Origin: CAIKAP01 sp964574605
Lineage (GTDB): Bacteria > Verrucomicrobiota > Verrucomicrobiia > Palsa-1439
Direction of reading: 5' to 3'
Length of the DNA stretch: 14,634 nt
Assembly (NCBI GenBank): GCA_964574605.1
Contig: CAZNOK010000129.1
Location: 1 to 14,634, forward strand
A program made the position numbers and the translations under genes. Under the pieces are notes generated by a model. The model did not search any database and was not told the origin of the DNA. It saw nothing but the letters and a program-made list of their open reading frames with translations. This document shows, in pieces, positions 1-7,376 of the stretch. The stretch's first letter is position 1. Each line of letters starts with the position of its first letter.

Positions 1-734
1 ATCATCTGCCGGTAATCCGCCGCCGACAAAATCTGATCGTTCGCCCCGATGGCGTAGGATTGGCGCGCGCCGTCGAAGCTGCCCTTCGGCGCGTTGATGT
101 TGTTTTGCGCCAGCGCCGTGCGGACGTCTTCGAGACTGAGACCGAGCGACGCGAGCGACGCCGGGTTGATGCGGACGCGGACGGCCGGCTTCTGGTTGCC
201 TTCGATGGTGACGAGACCGACGCCGGTCACCTGACTGAGTTTTTGCGCGAGCACGGTGTCGGCGAGGTCGTTGACTTTTTCCAGCGGCAACGTGTCGGAC
301 GTGACCTGCAACGTCAGAATCGGCGTGTCGGCCGGGTTGACTTTGTTGTAGGTGGGCGGATTCGGCATGTTCCTCGGCAACACGCCGCCGGCGGCGTTGA
401 TGGCCGCCTGCACGTCCTGCGCCGCGGCGTCAATGTCGCGGTCGAGATTGAACTGCAAAATGATCGTCGTGTTGCCAAACGAGCTTTGCGACGTCATCTG
501 CGCCAACCCGCTGATCTGGCCGAACTGCCGTTCCAGCGGCGTCGTGACAGAAGAGGCCATCACGTCCGGACTGGCGCCGGGATATTGGGCGGTGACCTGA
601 ATCGTCGGGAAATCCACCGGCGGCAAGGCCGAGATCGGCAAGAGGAAATAGCCGAGCAACCCCATCATCACGATGCCCGCCATCAACAGCGACGTGGCCA
701 CCGGGCGGTGTATGAATGGCTCGGAGACGTTCAC
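1..734 (-). CDS. RND multidrug efflux transporter permease, MdtB/MdtC-like (partial; C-terminal part lies beyond the window)
   Basis: This is an inner-membrane pump subunit of the resistance-nodulation-division family, which exports drugs using proton motive force with an adaptor and an outer-membrane channel. The first 244 residues are visible. They show the family N-terminus (SEPFIHRPVATSLLMAGIV), a first membrane helix around residues 12-31, then SALPPVDFPTIQV, YPGASPDVM and TPLERQFGQISGL. These match the MdtB/MdtC branch of HAE1 pumps closely, and the porter domain follows (VNPADTPILTLQVTS, then VTIEGNQKPAVRVRINP). The start is taken as GTG, 4 nt after the adaptor stop. No ATG lies in frame between that stop and the conserved N-terminus, and a GGAA lies about 7 nt upstream. 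A full-length protein would be about 1030 residues. It is the third gene of the tetR-adaptor-pump operon. MdtB and MdtC cannot be distinguished on this fragment, and some lineages have only one such pump. Confidence 0.95.
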   Translation of the reverse strand, partial: MNVSEPFIHRPVATSLLMAGIVMMGLLGYFLLPISALPPVDFPTIQVTAQYPGASPDVMASSVTTPLERQFGQISGLAQMTSQSSFGNTTIILQFNLDRDIDAAAQDVQAAINAAGGVLPRNMPNPPTYNKVNPADTPILTLQVTSDTLPLEKVNDLADTVLAQKLSQVTGVGLVTIEGNQKPAVRVRINPASLASLGLSLEDVRTALAQNNINAPKGSFDGARQSYAIGANDQILSAADYRQM

Positions 735-738
735 TTGA

Positions 739-1863
739 TTATTCCGACGCGCCCGTCTTGCCGGGTTGCACCGTCTTCACTTTCGAGCCGGGCTGGAGAC
801 GATACTGCCCGTCCACGACGACCGTCTGGCCCACTCGCAATCCCTCTTCGATCAACGCCTCGCCGTTTTCAATCTGCACGACTCTTACCTGCTGCACGGC
901 GACGGTGTGGTCGTCCTTGATCACAAACGCATACGGGCCTTCCGGCCCGCGCTGCACCACCGACGCCGGCACGACGAGGCCGCCTTTGTGCGTCGTCAAC
1001 AACAAGCGCGCGTTCACAAACTGCCCCGGCCACAGCCGCAGGTCGTCGTTGGGGAACGTCGCCTTCAAACGGATCGTGCCGGTGTTCTGGTCAATCTGGT
1101 TGTCAATCACTGCGAGTTTGCCGGTGCTGAGGATCGTCCGATTGTCGCGGTCAACAGCGAGCACACGGATTTCGCCAGCGGCGTGTTCTTTTTGGATTGA
1201 TGGGAGCGTCTGCTCCGGCAAGGTGAACACGACGGAGATCGGTTTCAGTTGTGTCACGACCACCAGACCGTTCGCGTCGCTGGCGCGAACGATGTTGCCT
1301 TGATCCACGAGCCGCACACCGGTCCGCCCGTCAATCGGGGAGGCAATCGTTGTGTAACCGAGTTGGATTCGGGCGAGCCTGATGGCAGCTTCATCCGCCT
1401 TGACGGCGGCGGTGAGCTGGTTGACGAGCGTGGCTTGCGTGTCGAACACCTGTTGGGCAATGATCTTATCAGCAAGCTGTTGGGCCAGCCGCTTCAGGTC
1501 GAGCTTGGCGTTGGCCAGTTGCGCTTCATCCTCCGCCTTCTTCGCCTCGGCTTGCGCGAGCTGGGCGTGGAATGGATCGGGATCAATCTGCGCCAACAGG
1601 TCACCGGCTCGAACGTCCTGTCCCTCGGTGAACGCAACCTTCTTCAACTCGCCATCCACCCGAACGCGCACCGTGACTGCGTTGAATGCCTGCACCGTGC
1701 CGAGTCCATCGAGGTAAATCGGCACGTCCTTTTGCGCCACCCGCCCCGCCACGACCGGCACCGGCATCTGCCCGGCCGACGGAGCTTTGCTGGCGCGCTC
1801 CCGGCAGCCGCAAATGCCTCCGACCAAGACCAACAAGCAAACCATCGTTTGTCTATTCGACAT
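739..1863 (-). CDS. RND efflux periplasmic adaptor (membrane fusion protein), MdtA-like lipoprotein
   Basis: This 374-residue adaptor bridges the RND pump encoded just downstream to an outer-membrane channel. The N-terminus has a hydrophobic stretch (residues 7-17) ending in ICGC, so Cys20 is a plausible lipobox cysteine, although Cys at -2 is not typical. Next come a barrel/lipoyl half (VPIYLDGLGTVQAFNAVTV, then GQDVRAGDLLAQIDP), an alpha-helical hairpin rich in Ala, Gln and Lys (about residues 105-165), the second lipoyl half (TIASPIDGRTGVRLVDQGN), a beta-barrel (GTIRLKATFPN, LWPGQFVNARL) and a membrane-proximal end (VVVDGQYRLQPGSKV) characteristic of MdtA. I choose ATG at 1863 because AAGGAA lies 8 nt upstream; an in-frame TTG at 1869 would overlap the tetR stop. 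The gene starts 2 nt after tetR and ends 4 nt before the pump. The substrate cannot be predicted. No outer-membrane channel gene is visible. Confidence 0.95.
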   Translation of the reverse strand: MSNRQTMVCLLVLVGGICGCRERASKAPSAGQMPVPVVAGRVAQKDVPIYLDGLGTVQAFNAVTVRVRVDGELKKVAFTEGQDVRAGDLLAQIDPDPFHAQLAQAEAKKAEDEAQLANAKLDLKRLAQQLADKIIAQQVFDTQATLVNQLTAAVKADEAAIRLARIQLGYTTIASPIDGRTGVRLVDQGNIVRASDANGLVVVTQLKPISVVFTLPEQTLPSIQKEHAAGEIRVLAVDRDNRTILSTGKLAVIDNQIDQNTGTIRLKATFPNDDLRLWPGQFVNARLLLTTHKGGLVVPASVVQRGPEGPYAFVIKDDHTVAVQQVRVVQIENGEALIEEGLRVGQTVVVDGQYRLQPGSKVKTVQPGKTGASE

Positions 1864-1865
1864 GC

Positions 1866-2510
1866 TCAACGTTCCTTATTCTTTGCCAGCGCCTTGATGG
1901 CTCTGAGCGAAAACTGCGCAATGTGCGACGCAAACCGTTCCACGTCCGACATCTCAAACCTTTCGCCCGGATCCAGCCGTTCGATGACTGGCCGCGCGTG
2001 CCGGTAGAACAGGCATTGCCCCAAGATGCTGCGCATGCAAAGCTGAACTTCCGACTTGCTGAGCCGTCCGCCGCTGAGTTCCTTGACGATTTGACGGAGC
2101 CGTTCATTCATTGGCCGGTAAACACTCTCCACCAAATCATCGAGCGCCGCCGTCGGTTCGACCATCTCGCGCGTCATCAATTTCCCGTGCCAACCGGGAC
2201 GGCTCTTGTCGAGAATACGGAACAGGAGCGACCGGATAAACGCCTCCAGCCGTTGCTCGGCTGTCGCGTTCGCACCGAGGTCGAGATCCGGCGGGTATTT
2301 TTGACGACTGATCTTCGACCAGTGTTTGATGGCCTCGCGGTACAGCCCTTCCTTGTCACGAAAATAGTAATTGATTGCCGCAACGTTCGCCCCTGCCCGG
2401 TCACAAATCTCGCGCACTGTCGCTTTGGCAAATCCCTTCTCGGCAAACACCTCCCCGGCGGCATCCAGCAGATCCTGCCGCGCCTGCAGACTTCTCTTGA
2501 GGTTGGTCAT
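1866..2510 (-). CDS. TetR-family transcriptional repressor, CecR-like (DUF1956-type C-terminal domain)
   Basis: This 214-residue DNA-binding regulator is probably the local repressor of the efflux operon it heads. The N-terminal helix-turn-helix is clear at about residues 12-58: LLDAAGEVFAEKGFAKATV, then ICDRAGANVAAINYYFRDK, the canonical TetR recognition helix and YYF-K motif. The C-terminal ligand domain (MTREMVEPTAALDDLVESVY, then MRSILGQCLFYRHARPVIERL) resembles the DUF1956 domain of CecR (YbiH), which also controls membrane-transport genes. The start is ATG, with no Shine-Dalgarno sequence. A strong promoter and an overlapping palindrome lie immediately upstream, with the predicted mRNA start about 23 nt before the ATG. 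The stop lies 2 nt from the adaptor start, so all three genes are likely one transcript. The inducing ligand is unknown. Confidence 0.95.
   Translation of the reverse strand: MTNLKRSLQARQDLLDAAGEVFAEKGFAKATVREICDRAGANVAAINYYFRDKEGLYREAIKHWSKISRQKYPPDLDLGANATAEQRLEAFIRSLLFRILDKSRPGWHGKLMTREMVEPTAALDDLVESVYRPMNERLRQIVKELSGGRLSKSEVQLCMRSILGQCLFYRHARPVIERLDPGERFEMSDVERFASHIAQFSLRAIKALAKNKER
1872..1877 (-). promoter_or_regulatory. Ribosome binding site that decides the adaptor start
   Basis: On the minus strand AAGGAA is followed by 8 nt and then ATG at 1863-1861. It lies inside the last codons of tetR. It favours this ATG over the in-frame TTG at 1869-1867 and points to translational coupling of repressor and adaptor. 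It is one of the few good Shine-Dalgarno matches in the window. Confidence 0.75.
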
Positions 2511-2514
2511 AAAA

Positions 2515-2536
2515 TCAAACGCGTGTTTGAAACACG
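2515..2536. promoter_or_regulatory. Candidate TetR operator: two overlapping palindromes
   Basis: Bases 2522-2536 form a perfect odd palindrome, CGTGTTTGAAACACG (7-bp arms around a central G). It shares an arm with a second inverted repeat at 2515-2530, TCAAAC-GCGT-GTTTGA. Together they give three CGTGTTTGA-type half-sites in 22 bp. They lie between the predicted -10 box and the tetR start codon, across the expected transcription start. That is where TetR-family proteins usually bind to repress their own operon. Two TetR dimers, or alternative registers, could occupy the site. The palindromes are seen directly; binding by this TetR is inferred. Confidence 0.8.
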
Positions 2537-2539
2537 GGC

Positions 2540-2568
2540 TTAATATCCTTCTTGCCCCGTTCTGTCAA
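2540..2568 (-). promoter_or_regulatory. Sigma-70-type promoter of the tetR-adaptor-pump operon
   Basis: On the minus strand a perfect -35 TTGACA (2568-2563) is followed by a 17-nt spacer and a -10 TATTAA (2545-2540, four of six consensus bases). The predicted start of transcription is near 2533, inside the palindromic operator, which gives a leader of about 23 nt before the tetR ATG. Perfect -35 and ideal spacing make this the best promoter in the window. Confidence 0.8.
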
Positions 2569-2590
2569 CCGGTCCGTGAGCAACGTTTCA

Positions 2591-4603
2591 ATGTCCGATG
2601 ATGACGCACAAAAAGTCTTGCGGTGTGGCACGCCCCAGGTTCACGATGCCGCCATGTTTCTACCAGCACTGTTGGCAACGGCTCTTGAACTGCACGATCC
2701 TGCCGGGGTGCCCACCGAACCGCCGGTCACCTACGTGCTCGACTACGGCACCAACCACCTCGACCGCGCCGACTGCATCGCCACCAACCGCGCCGCGCCG
2801 CCGGAGTTGCTTCATCTTGGCAGCGATGTCCCGATGACATCAAACTGGGGTCCCGTGCGCAAGATCGGCGGCGAGAACCAAGCCTATGGCACGGGAGATT
2901 TCACGCAAGCGATTTCTCCCATTGCGGTTGCTGAACGGATGACGAAGCTCACCGCGATGGTGCGCGAACTCCACCGCGCCGGCGTCAAGATGGTCATGCC
3001 CTATGTCTGCACAATGACCGTCGCCGGCCATCACGAACGGCGGGCGGGATTCTGGAGCTTCTACGATCATTGGAACGACTACGCTGCGCGCTTCGAATTG
3101 GGGCCGCGTCCCGCCACCGATCCGTTCACGTGGCTCCAGAGAAAGCCTGACGGGGAACTGCATCGTTTCTACGCATACACCGGTGATTGCTATCCCGCGT
3201 ACCAGCCAAACCATCGGTATGCGGCCTGCGTGAACAATCCAGCATGGCAACAGTGGATGACGCGCGAGGTCGCAATGGTGGCCCGGTGCGGCTACGACGG
3301 CGTGTTCACCGACAACGGCGGCTCGCAACGCTGCTACTGCGAACTTTGCCAGAAACTGTTCCGGGACTGGGCGCGCAAACGCGGCCTGAAGGACCACAAC
3401 CTCCTGCACGCGCAAACCAAGACCGGCGACCCTCTCTACGCCGAGGCACAACGGTTCTGGTTGGAGAACATCCACAGTTATCAAGCGCTGTTGCGTTCGG
3501 CAGCGACGAAGATCAATCCCGCTTTCAAGATGTTCCCAAACGGAGGCCACAAGCGTCCGCAGAACGTCAAGCTGGCGTTTGCCGACAGCGATTACATCAT
3601 GTTCGAGAAATCGTTCGGGCCGCTCGGCACGCATCCGGGCTTGGCGGCCGGAACAAACGTCAACCACAGCATCGTCGAGTTGAAGTTCGTCCAATGCCTG
3701 CGCCGGCTTGTGAAACCGATCATCCTCACCCGCAGCGGTTATCCGAAATCGCAGCCGCAATTCGAGATCAACAAGGCGTCGGCGTCATTGGGCTGCGCCG
3801 AGATGGCCGCCTTCGGCAACGGCGGCGGTTTCCTCATTCGTCCCAACTGGCCGGCTGGCGCGGAAGTGATCCGGCAGTGGAACGCATTTCATCAGCGCCA
3901 TGCCGATCTGTTGCGCGGCAACGACTCGCTCGCGTCAGTCGGCGTCGCCTACTGGAGCGAACAAACGTTCCTGAACACGAAGCACATGACCAGCGTCACT
4001 GCGCTCAGCGATATGCTGCTGGCAGCGCACATCCCGTTCGATTTCTTGATGGAAGAGAACTTCAACGAAAAGTTCCTGTCCCGCTATTCCGCCATCATCA
4101 TGCCAGAGATCGCGCACGCCGATGCGGCGCGGCTGGCCGCTGTCGCAGCATGGGCGCGCGCTGGCGGTCGCTTGCTGTTGGCCGGGGCGCATCCCGCAGA
4201 CTCACCACTGCTCGCGATGACCGGCGTCACGAAGATGGAGAAGCTCCCGGACGTGAGCGTTCTCGGTTCGTGGCTGCGCGATGCCGCCGCCATTGTGGAC
4301 GATGGACGGCCGGAATTGCGGCGCGTGTATATCAACCTGTTTGCGCGACGCGATCCCGCCCGGATCGTTGCGCACGTGCTCAACTACAACACGCCACTCG
4401 GCGTCAACGCGCCGCCGCCTGCGCCGATTGAGAACATCTCGCTGCGCATCCCATTGCCGCGTGGACTGGAGCCGAGACGGTTGACAGCGTTCGATGCCGA
4501 CAGCGACGCAGCGGAGACGTTGAACTGGAAGCGAGCCGGCGACACGCTGGCAGTAAGCTTGCCGCGCTTGTTGATCAGCAAAATGATCGTCGTGGAGTTT
4601 TAG
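2591..4603 (+). CDS. Glycoside-hydrolase-like TIM-barrel protein with a GH42-trimerisation-like domain
   Basis: This is a putative carbohydrate-active enzyme of about 670 residues; substrate unknown. The N-terminal two thirds read as a (beta/alpha)8 barrel: HRAGVKMVMPYVCTMTV, then GYDGVFTDNGG (Tyr235, Asp236, Asp241) where such barrels carry a catalytic acid. A Cys-rich CYCELCQKLF follows (Cys248, Cys250, Cys253), a pattern common in uncharacterised glycosidase-like barrels related to GHL6/GH42. Residues ~448-540 (VGVAYWSEQTFLN, then AAIIMPE-like SAIIMPEIAHADAARL and AGGRLLLAG) resemble the class-I-amidotransferase-fold trimerisation domain of GH42 beta-galactosidases. A beta-sandwich tail ends the protein. 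No signal peptide is evident, unlike its neighbours, so it may be cytoplasmic. The start is uncertain: ATG 2591 is used, but ATG 2654 or GTG 2708 are possible, since recognisable sequence begins around TYVLDYG. It is transcribed divergently from tetR. Confidence 0.8.
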   Translation: MSDDDAQKVLRCGTPQVHDAAMFLPALLATALELHDPAGVPTEPPVTYVLDYGTNHLDRADCIATNRAAPPELLHLGSDVPMTSNWGPVRKIGGENQAYGTGDFTQAISPIAVAERMTKLTAMVRELHRAGVKMVMPYVCTMTVAGHHERRAGFWSFYDHWNDYAARFELGPRPATDPFTWLQRKPDGELHRFYAYTGDCYPAYQPNHRYAACVNNPAWQQWMTREVAMVARCGYDGVFTDNGGSQRCYCELCQKLFRDWARKRGLKDHNLLHAQTKTGDPLYAEAQRFWLENIHSYQALLRSAATKINPAFKMFPNGGHKRPQNVKLAFADSDYIMFEKSFGPLGTHPGLAAGTNVNHSIVELKFVQCLRRLVKPIILTRSGYPKSQPQFEINKASASLGCAEMAAFGNGGGFLIRPNWPAGAEVIRQWNAFHQRHADLLRGNDSLASVGVAYWSEQTFLNTKHMTSVTALSDMLLAAHIPFDFLMEENFNEKFLSRYSAIIMPEIAHADAARLAAVAAWARAGGRLLLAGAHPADSPLLAMTGVTKMEKLPDVSVLGSWLRDAAAIVDDGRPELRRVYINLFARRDPARIVAHVLNYNTPLGVNAPPPAPIENISLRIPLPRGLEPRRLTAFDADSDAAETLNWKRAGDTLAVSLPRLLISKMIVVEF

Positions 4604-4606
4604 CGG

Positions 4607-6001
4607 TCACGGCTTCGCGAACGGGCCGCTCATCTTGTCCGGAAGAACGCGGACGTCGCCGGCCTTGTTGCAGAAATAAAGCCGGCAGGTGGCAAACTTG
4701 TTGCTTCCGTGGCCGTCCGCCCAAAACCCGTAAAAGTCGGGATGGGCGTTCACAGGGCATCGCACGTAACAGTGGTTGTGCTGGCTACTTTGCGTGAGTT
4801 GCTTGTGTTTCTTCCATGTCTTGCCTTCGTCGTGGCTGGTCCACATGACGACTTCGCCACCGCTTCGCCAGAGTTGTGGGCCGGGTTCGGTCGGACCGAT
4901 GATCCGCCAAGTCCCGTCCTCCTCGATGTAAAGCGAGCCGCAATCGAAGTTGTGGCCGGAGGTGGTGACTGGATGGAACGTCCAGCGGTCGCCCACCCAA
5001 TGCGCCACCGTCCATGTCCGCGGTTTACCGGGGCCTTCGTTGGTTTGGCCGGCAGGCGAGGTCAGAAACAGAATTGCGGGCCGCCCCTCCTCGTCGAACG
5101 TCAGGTGCTGGATATACACTTGCAGATGCTCGGCCCAAAAGTCGCGCACCAGCGCCCGACACTTGACCTCGCGAATCGGGGGCGTGAAATCCTTGCCGTC
5201 GGCGGTCTGCCAGGTCTTGCCCATGTCGTCGCTCTGTAAGTAGAAGAGATTCGAGCGATCCCTCGTTCGTCCGATCCAGTTGTTGATGGCTGTAGCGACG
5301 CGGCTGCCACGCGCGGCAGTAAACTGGTAAAGGCCGTGGCCGGGCTTGTCGCCTTCGCGGCCAACCGTCCACGCGCTCAGTTGGCCGGGCGACTTCCATG
5401 TCTCGGCGTCGGCCAGACCCTTGCCATCGGGACTGGCCAGCCAAAACGATTCACGGTTGTGGTCGTACTTCGTGAAAAAGACGACGAAACCCTTGTTCGG
5501 AATCCACCACGCGTTGGGATACGTCATCGTCGTTTTGATGACCTGTTCAAAGCTCTCGACGCTGTGAGGTTTCTTGGCGCGATAGATGTAACCCGCATCG
5601 CCGTGACCGCTCACGAACACCCACACGTGACCGTCGCCGTCAACACAGATGGTCGGATTCCTGTGAGCGTCCTTCTCCTGCCCCGGTTTGAGCTTCCACT
5701 CGTCCCAATCATGGACGATTGTGGGGCGCGGCACCACGTCGCGCTTGTGGTCGTAGTACGAGGCCATCGCCTGCAATTGCAGCTTGCCCGTAACGGTGCC
5801 GCCGTAAACGAAGAAAGTCTTCTTGGCCTTCGCACAGTAAACTGCCATGGGTGAGTGTTGAGACGGGAAAAAGGCATAGCCGCCGCCGTATTCCTTGAGG
5901 CCATACCAGATGCCGCGATAGCCGTCCGCCGTGGGATTGGTTGCTGCGGACAAGACGCCAAAAAGCGACATCAGCATGAGCATGGACAAGATCGTTCTCA
6001 T
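4607..6001 (-). CDS. Secreted BNR-repeat (BNR_4/sialidase-like) beta-propeller protein
   Basis: This 464-residue exported protein has a beta-propeller fold. The signal peptide is residues 1-19 (MRTILSMLMLMSLFGVLSA), with cleavage after LSA. Two textbook Asp-boxes are visible, SDDMGKTW (residues 257-264) and SHDEGKTW (389-396). Several weaker blades are marked by GDGHVWVFVSGHGDAGYIYR and by DEEGRPAILFLTSP. The N-terminal YRGIWYGLKEYGGGYAFFPS, with AVYCAKAKKTFFVYGG, is typical of the BNR_4 group abundant in Verrucomicrobiota and Planctomycetota. Some propellers of this kind are polysaccharide lyases (ulvan lyase families PL24/PL25) and others are sialidase-like. The sialidase Arg triad cannot be assigned by eye, so no reaction is claimed. 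ATG 6001 is preferred over TTG 6004 because it gives the clean signal peptide. It is convergent with the barrel protein, its stop 3 nt from that gene's stop. Confidence 0.85.
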   Translation of the reverse strand: MRTILSMLMLMSLFGVLSAATNPTADGYRGIWYGLKEYGGGYAFFPSQHSPMAVYCAKAKKTFFVYGGTVTGKLQLQAMASYYDHKRDVVPRPTIVHDWDEWKLKPGQEKDAHRNPTICVDGDGHVWVFVSGHGDAGYIYRAKKPHSVESFEQVIKTTMTYPNAWWIPNKGFVVFFTKYDHNRESFWLASPDGKGLADAETWKSPGQLSAWTVGREGDKPGHGLYQFTAARGSRVATAINNWIGRTRDRSNLFYLQSDDMGKTWQTADGKDFTPPIREVKCRALVRDFWAEHLQVYIQHLTFDEEGRPAILFLTSPAGQTNEGPGKPRTWTVAHWVGDRWTFHPVTTSGHNFDCGSLYIEEDGTWRIIGPTEPGPQLWRSGGEVVMWTSHDEGKTWKKHKQLTQSSQHNHCYVRCPVNAHPDFYGFWADGHGSNKFATCRLYFCNKAGDVRVLPDKMSGPFAKP

Positions 6002-6071
6002 CAATCGTCATCGTAGCTGCGGCCTCTGCGAACGCAAGCACAGAATCCCAACAGCGATTTCGACGGGCGCA

Positions 6072-6169
6072 TCTCGGCACTGCCACCCGATGTTCTTTGT
6101 GGCCGCGAGCCTGCTCTCGGCACTGCTGATTTTGTGCTGGTTGCCTCTTGCCGCGAGCCTGCTCGCGGC
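6072..6169. repeat. Intergenic REP-like repeat cluster (nested direct and inverted repeats)
   Basis: The 247-nt gap between the divergent BNR and SGNH genes holds no gene but is repetitive. GCCGCGAGCCTGCTC occurs at 6102-6116 and again at 6150-6164. The second copy completes a perfect inverted repeat, GCCGCGAGC-CT-GCTCGCGGC (6150-6169). The first copy (6102-6121) has the same arms with one mismatch (GCTCTCGGC). Separately, TCTCGGCACTGC occurs at 6072-6083 and 6115-6126. The hairpins resemble REP/BIME-type elements that are dispersed between genes in many bacteria. No transposase is nearby. Whether the motif recurs elsewhere in this genome cannot be seen here. Confidence 0.7.
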
Positions 6170-6248
6170 TACCGTTCCCGCAAAGATGTGGTAGCTGTAC
6201 CCGATTTCGGCTGGAACTGGACTTTGAGAAGCGTAGGATAACAGCGCT

Positions 6249-7376
6249 ATGCGAAACTCATGTTCCCGTTGGCTACTCGTTGTGCTCGCGTTGGCTGCGA
6301 CCGCGTCCGTCCCGGCAGCTTCGCCTGCCAAAACAAAGACACTGCCGGCAGTGGTGATTACCAGCCGACCGCAGCACGCGATGATTCCTACCGGCGCGAG
6401 CGTTGAACTAGCCATCTCGTTGGCTGACAGAGAAGGTCGCCCTCTCGCCGGTGAACTGACAGCCTTGCTTGACGCCAAGAAGGGCACACCGTTACCTCCG
6501 TCTGCCACGGTTGTGCTGGACGCTTCCGGCAACGGTCGTCATCGCTTTGCCGCCGCCAACATGGAGCCGGGCATCCACACCGTCGAGCTGCGTCATGCAG
6601 CCTTGAAGACCTCGCAAACGTTTCATATTGACGTGCTCGACACGTCCACATACTCGACCTTCGAGCAAACGGCGGCTAATCTCAGTTTCCCGGCCTTGCC
6701 GGTGCACCTGCTGTTCTTGGGCGACAGCCTGACCGACATGAATCGCGGCCAGAACTACGTTGACAAGGTGGCTTTCTGGCTGTGGAAACGATTCGGCGAT
6801 CAAGCCACCGTGCGGAACGCCGGCGTGGGCGGCGACTACATCCTCCGGGTCTGGGACCGGCTGAACCGTCAGCCGGGAAGTTACCGTCAGGAGATGTATG
6901 AGGATCTGTTTCAACCGCCACCGACGCACGTCTTCTTCTTCCTCGGTCACAACGACAGCAAACTGAAGAGCGCCTCCGACTACAAGGAAGCTGTGGTGCC
7001 GCTCGATCAGTTCGAGGAGAAGTACCGCCTGACGATCCAGAAGGTTCAAGCGGAGACCAAGGGAAAGGCGCGGATGATCGTGCTCTCGGCCACTTCGTCG
7101 GTGTACGAGATCACGAAGGCCACCGCCGAGAAACGACGCACAGCCGGCAAGGCCCACAACCTCTTCGGCAAACCCGATGCCTTGGAACAATTCAACGCCA
7201 TTGCCCGTCGCGTGGCCGGTCAGTGCGGAGCCGAGTGGCTGGACGTGTACGAGCCAACCCGCCGATGCCCGGACAAACCGAGTTTGTTCACCGCCGACGG
7301 CGTGCACGTCAGCAATCTGGGCAACCGGCTTTTGGCGCTGGAGATTCTCCGCCACCTGGAGAATGTGAAGAAATGA
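6249..7376 (+). CDS. Secreted SGNH/GDSL-type hydrolase with an N-terminal Ig-like domain
   Basis: This 375-residue exported hydrolase probably de-esterifies (for example deacetylates) a carbohydrate; this is inferred from the family and its neighbours. The signal peptide spans residues 1-24 (SRWLLVVLALAATASVPAA). Residues ~40-135 form a beta-rich Ig-like segment (GASVELAISLADREGRPLAG, then TVVLDASGNG). The SGNH blocks are all present: block I LFLGDSLTD with Ser160, block II NAGVGGD (Gly194), block III GHND with Asn235, and block V DGVH with Asp350 and His353. The Ser-Asp-His triad is therefore intact. The start is ATG, with AGGA 10 nt upstream. The stop overlaps the next start as ATGA, so the two proteins are translationally coupled and probably act on the same substrate. 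A thioesterase or lipase role is possible but less likely here. Confidence 0.92.
   Translation: MRNSCSRWLLVVLALAATASVPAASPAKTKTLPAVVITSRPQHAMIPTGASVELAISLADREGRPLAGELTALLDAKKGTPLPPSATVVLDASGNGRHRFAAANMEPGIHTVELRHAALKTSQTFHIDVLDTSTYSTFEQTAANLSFPALPVHLLFLGDSLTDMNRGQNYVDKVAFWLWKRFGDQATVRNAGVGGDYILRVWDRLNRQPGSYRQEMYEDLFQPPPTHVFFFLGHNDSKLKSASDYKEAVVPLDQFEEKYRLTIQKVQAETKGKARMIVLSATSSVYEITKATAEKRRTAGKAHNLFGKPDALEQFNAIARRVAGQCGAEWLDVYEPTRRCPDKPSLFTADGVHVSNLGNRLLALEILRHLENVKK

Noticed and set aside
60..920. Long open frame on the plus strand opposite the RND pump and adaptor
   Set aside because: The protein is Arg-rich and low in recognisable motifs. The opposite strand encodes convincing RND and adaptor proteins across the same bases; it is a GC-driven shadow.
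2840..3760. 306-residue open frame antisense to the barrel protein
   Set aside because: It has no recognisable domain, and the plus-strand protein has clear motifs throughout (FTDN, CYCELC).
3187..4431. 414-residue open frame in another plus-strand register of the barrel gene
   Set aside because: It is extremely Arg-rich with no motif, a typical frame shadow of a GC3-rich gene.
6072..6169. CRISPR array
   Set aside because: Only two copies of each motif are present, of 12-15 bp, with no cas genes. It fits a REP-like palindrome better.
7223..7372. N-terminal extension of the large secreted protein by 50 residues
   Set aside because: It would bury the signal peptide that starts at 7373 and overlap the SGNH gene by about 150 nt. 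The ATGA overlap start is far more natural.
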